NCBI GenBank assembly: GCA_036744005.1
Contig: DAINOJ010000001.1
Coordinates: 310,001 to 374,000, forward strand
DNA length: 64,000 nucleotides
Direction: 5' to 3'
From: CALCNS01 sp937897315
Lineage (GTDB): Bacteria > Bacillota > JAAYKD01
Shown here: positions 61,197-64,000 of the stretch, one piece after another
Numbering within the stretch: position 1 is the stretch's first letter
Layout of the letters: every line of letters starts with the position of its first letter
Notes under the pieces: model-generated
Told to the model about the DNA's origin: nothing
Databases searched by the model: none
Seen by the model: the letters and a program-made list of their open reading frames with translations, nothing else
Translations under genes and position numbers: made by a program

Positions 61197-62180
61197 TTAC
61201 ACACCCTCCTTTGCTTTCTCTTCAGCAACAGGATTTTTCCTCTTCGCTTTATTCGAAACGTATTGCGAACGAATCCGCGGGTCAACATAAGCATACAGCA
61301 CGTCCACCAGTAAATTGATGAGCGACATTACGACTGCCATAAACAAAATGCCGCCCTGCACCAAAGGAGCATTCTTCACCTTGATGGCGTTAATGATTAA
61401 GTTACCTAAGCCAGGGATGGAGAAAACAATCTCCGATATCGCAGAACCACCTAACATACGTCCGAACTGTAAACCGATAATGGTCATTACCGGAATGGTC
61501 GCGTTGCGGAATGCGTGCTTCCAAATCACCACCGAATACTTCTGGCCTTTTGCCATGGCTGTACGAATGTAATCTTGCCGAATCGCTTCCAGCATACTTG
61601 AGCGGGTCATACGCATGACGGAGGAAGCAGAATGTGTGCCAATCGTAATCGCCGGCAAAATCCAATGCCTCCACGTAGAAAATCCCGAGGAAGGAAGCCA
61701 GCGTAAAATAACCGAGAACAAGATAATCAGCATTAGACCTTCCCAGAATGTGGGCATGGACACGCCAATAATTGCGATAAACCTCGATATGTTATCCCAA
61801 ATAGAGTACTGCTTTACCGCAGAGATAATTCCTGTAGAAACCCCGATGACGATGGCGATGAACGTACTAAAAACCGCTAACTTAAAAGTAGTTGGGAAAC
61901 GTTCCATAATTTCATCCCAAACCGGCAGTTTCGTTGTATAAGAAGTGCCCAAATCACCCTGAAGTGCATGTATTAAGTAGTTGAAGTATTGCACTAGGAA
62001 GGGATCGTTTAGGCCATGTTCTTCACGAAACGCTTCTTTATCTTCAATGGTTGCCATATCGCCTAGGATATAATCTTCGGGGTTGCCGGGAGAAAAATAC
62101 ATCATACTGAAAACCAGCAACACGACTCCCAGCATGACAGGAATCATCATTAACAATCGTCTGCCAATATATTTGATCAT
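61197..62180 (-). CDS. Peptide/nickel-type ABC transporter permease, OppB/DppB-like (system 2)
   Basis: A 327-residue permease: N-terminal MIKYIGRRLLMMIPVML, FPTTFKLAVFSTFIAI and the EAA loop YIRTAMAKGQKYSVVIWKH. It also has a longer charged C-terminus (KAKRKNPVAEEKAKEGV) than its system 1 counterpart. The ATG follows GAGGAGG. Confidence 0.93.
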   Translation of the reverse strand: MIKYIGRRLLMMIPVMLGVVLLVFSMMYFSPGNPEDYILGDMATIEDKEAFREEHGLNDPFLVQYFNYLIHALQGDLGTSYTTKLPVWDEIMERFPTTFKLAVFSTFIAIVIGVSTGIISAVKQYSIWDNISRFIAIIGVSMPTFWEGLMLIILFSVILRWLPSSGFSTWRHWILPAITIGTHSASSVMRMTRSSMLEAIRQDYIRTAMAKGQKYSVVIWKHAFRNATIPVMTIIGLQFGRMLGGSAISEIVFSIPGLGNLIINAIKVKNAPLVQGGILFMAVVMSLINLLVDVLYAYVDPRIRSQYVSNKAKRKNPVAEEKAKEGV

Positions 62181-62224
62181 AAAGGAACCTCCTCAAGCTA
62201 AAACCTCATCCACGTTCATAAGAC

Positions 62225-62247
62225 AATAGCCGGAATGACCGGCTATT
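62225..62247 (-). terminator. Intra-operon stem-loop after the system 2 binding-protein gene
   Basis: A 9-bp stem AATAGCCGG with a 5-base loop, without a strong T-run, lies between the binding-protein gene and the permease genes. Such structures commonly lower downstream transcription or stabilise the abundant binding-protein mRNA. Confidence 0.65.
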
Positions 62248-62280
62248 TGTCTTTTAACGAATATGAAATTTTGGGGTTTA

Positions 62281-63798
62281 CTATTTCTTATAAGCGACCC
62301 ATTCCGGAATATTGCAGTTCGAAATTTGATAAGTGAACTCATATCCCTCAATATGATCTCCTACACCGTAAATCGTATCGGTCTCGGCAAACGGAATGGT
62401 GAAACGAATTTTGTAAATGTAATCTTGTAAAGCATGGATTTGTTTTTCACGTTCTGCTTTGTCATAAGTGACTTGCAATTGCATTAACATTTCGTCCAAT
62501 TTGTCGTCGTTGTTACCAACACGGGAGGCAAACAAGGAATCATAAATAATGAGAATGCCGGTAATCTCGGTGGCATTACCATTACGAATGGACGCTTCCC
62601 ATGGGCCTTGAGCTTCTCTGGCTGCTAAAGCACTTTGTTCAATATTGACGGTCACACCCACTTTGGCCCAGAACGACTGTACGATTTCGGCTAGCTTCTG
62701 GAACTCCGCGGTTGGCAGAATATGAAGTTCGAAGGACAAATCGGTGGCACCCGCTTCGGCTAAGAGAGCTTTGGCTTTTTCGGGGTTGTATTCCCATTTG
62801 CCATAGGTATCTTTCCAACCTTCTACGGTACTGGGAATGATACTACTCATCACGTTCGCTGTTCCGTCAAATCCGGCATCGACTAAAGCTTCTAAATCAA
62901 TCGCGTAAGACAATGCATAACGAACTCTTTCATCCGCAAATTTCGGATTCTGCATGTTGAGAACAATGGTATAGTATTTAGCAGAAGGTCCACGTTCGAC
63001 ATGATATCCGGGGATTTCATTGACGCGTTTGATATCGGAACCGTTAATATAGTAAGCAAAATCGACTTCACCGGTTTCCATGGCAATCACACGAGCGGTC
63101 GCTTCGCCAGAATATTTAAAGACTAGTTTTTCTGTTTTAGCGGGTTCACCCCAGAAATTGGTATTACGTTTTAATTCCATGCTCGCACCGGTCGTCCACT
63201 TGTCTAACATGTAGGGTCCAAGACCTACCGGGTTACGAGCATACGCTTCTTCGCCCATCGCTTCCATGACCTTTTGGCTTCCAATCCAGGTTCTGCCACC
63301 ACAAAGAACTTGTAAAGCAGGAGCATACGGATAATTCATGGCTAACACAACGCTTAAGGGGCCTTCTGCTTTGGAGTTGACTTCATCATACCACTTCATG
63401 GTGGATAAAGAAGTCGAGTCCAATTTGGTTCTAGCTAACGAGTATAAAACATCTGCCGAAGTAAAGGGGTCCCCATTGGAGAATTTTACGCCCTCACGTA
63501 GCGTAAAACGAATGTGGGTATCGTCAATAAATTCCCACTTGGTAGCCAATCGTGGTTGGAAGACGTTGTCATCACCCATAAACATGAGCGAATCATGAAT
63601 CAAACGCATTGGAATGTTATTGGCCACAGAGTTTCCTCTTCTAGGATCTAAGGTGTCGGGTTCGACATCGGTAACCAGAGTAATGGTATCTTTGGCTACT
63701 TTTGCGGGTTCCTCCACTTTGGGAGCGGGTTGGTTACAACCGCTGAGCATTGTCAGCACTAAGATAAGGGTTAGGGCAAATGCTACAAACTTTTTCAT
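62281..63798 (-). CDS. Peptide ABC transporter substrate-binding lipoprotein (SBP family 5, system 2)
   Basis: A 505-residue lipoprotein with signal peptide MKKFVAFALTLILVLTM and lipobox LSGC. The SBP_bac_5 pattern shows in EGVKFSNGDPFTSADVLYS and NPVGLGPYMLDKW. It likely delivers peptides, but family 5 proteins also bind nickel, opines or sugars, so the ligand is open. It is the first gene of operon 2; ATG after AGGAGG. The binding protein is only moderately similar to that of system 1. Confidence 0.93.
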   Translation of the reverse strand: MKKFVAFALTLILVLTMLSGCNQPAPKVEEPAKVAKDTITLVTDVEPDTLDPRRGNSVANNIPMRLIHDSLMFMGDDNVFQPRLATKWEFIDDTHIRFTLREGVKFSNGDPFTSADVLYSLARTKLDSTSLSTMKWYDEVNSKAEGPLSVVLAMNYPYAPALQVLCGGRTWIGSQKVMEAMGEEAYARNPVGLGPYMLDKWTTGASMELKRNTNFWGEPAKTEKLVFKYSGEATARVIAMETGEVDFAYYINGSDIKRVNEIPGYHVERGPSAKYYTIVLNMQNPKFADERVRYALSYAIDLEALVDAGFDGTANVMSSIIPSTVEGWKDTYGKWEYNPEKAKALLAEAGATDLSFELHILPTAEFQKLAEIVQSFWAKVGVTVNIEQSALAAREAQGPWEASIRNGNATEITGILIIYDSLFASRVGNNDDKLDEMLMQLQVTYDKAEREKQIHALQDYIYKIRFTIPFAETDTIYGVGDHIEGYEFTYQISNCNIPEWVAYKK

Positions 63799-63993
63799 GT
63801 TGAACCTCCTAAATATTTATTCACGAACCATTCCGTTATATAGGATTATTACATAGCTGTGACGAAATGTTAAACGACAAATAACTATGGACTTATCGGT
63901 TTTTGTCATATATGTTAGAATGATAATGCAACATTTCACTAAGCAAAAAGAATTTGACATAATAGTGGAATTGGCAGGAAACGAGGTGAATTT

Positions 63994-64000
63994 ATGAATA
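63994..64000 (+). CDS. Start of a plus-strand gene cut by the window edge
   Basis: The last bases read GAGGTG, a 5-base spacer and ATGAATA, a plausible start. Too little is visible to name a product. It would be divergent from the system 2 binding-protein gene, with the upstream 195 bases as a shared control region. Confidence 0.4.

Overview
The window reads as chromosome of an anaerobic, Gram-positive-type bacterium, most likely a clostridial member of the Bacillota. The reasons are gene order (rqcH-yicC-remA-gmk-rpoZ-priA-def-fmt-rsmB-rlmN-prpC-prkC, and ftsZ-nrdR-sepF-yggT-divIVA-lspA-rluD-pyrR), strong AGGAGG-type ribosome binding sites, frequent GTG and TTG starts, S-layer homology (SLH) proteins, an [FeFe] hydrogenase and a sodium-pump decarboxylase subunit. 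Base composition looks moderate. No rRNA, tRNA, CRISPR array or complete insertion sequence was seen. There is one run of 100 Ns (46371-46470).

Positions 1-11700 are a long minus-strand housekeeping operon: nucleotide metabolism, RNA polymerase omega, replication restart, formyl-Met handling, rRNA methylation and the PP2C/Ser-Thr kinase pair. After a terminator and a stand-alone decarboxylase beta subunit, 13110-20901 is a second minus-strand cluster for division and envelope functions (ftsZ, nrdR, an HlyD-like adaptor, yggS, sepF, yggT, divIVA, racemase, lspA, RluD-type synthase, pyrR). Positions 21000-27100 hold metabolic genes: fucosidase, an unknown protein, Ldh-family oxidoreductase, a P-loop kinase, an ECF S component with a structured leader, and pgi.

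Positions 27200-32560 are a cell-surface block: two minimal SLH proteins, an SLH-TPR protein, and an O-antigen-ligase-like membrane protein whose C-terminal module matches the SLH-TPR protein. Next are a tandem PII-like protein overlapping a DUF1538 membrane protein (32647-34804), then a GntR-regulated peptide ABC transporter operon (34915-41289) with a divergent M24 peptidase (41541-42725). An [FeFe] hydrogenase with a [2Fe-2S] partner and a phosphosugar mutase follow.

Right of the gap (46471 onward) the character changes: palindromic REP-like repeats and nested hairpins lie between single genes. These include a nucleotidyltransferase-like protein, an RsgI-like secreted protein, a 1236-residue SLH/beta-propeller protein, a VOC protein, a ZIP transporter, an FAH-family hydrolase and a secreted C39-like protease. 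A 699-base gene-free AT-rich stretch follows, then an aminotransferase, a nitrilase and a second complete peptide ABC transporter operon. A plus-strand gene starts at the right edge.

The best leads for something undescribed are the PII-like/DUF1538 pair, the leader RNA of the ECF S component, the C-terminal module shared by the SLH-TPR protein and the ligase, and the palindromic repeats of the right-hand third.
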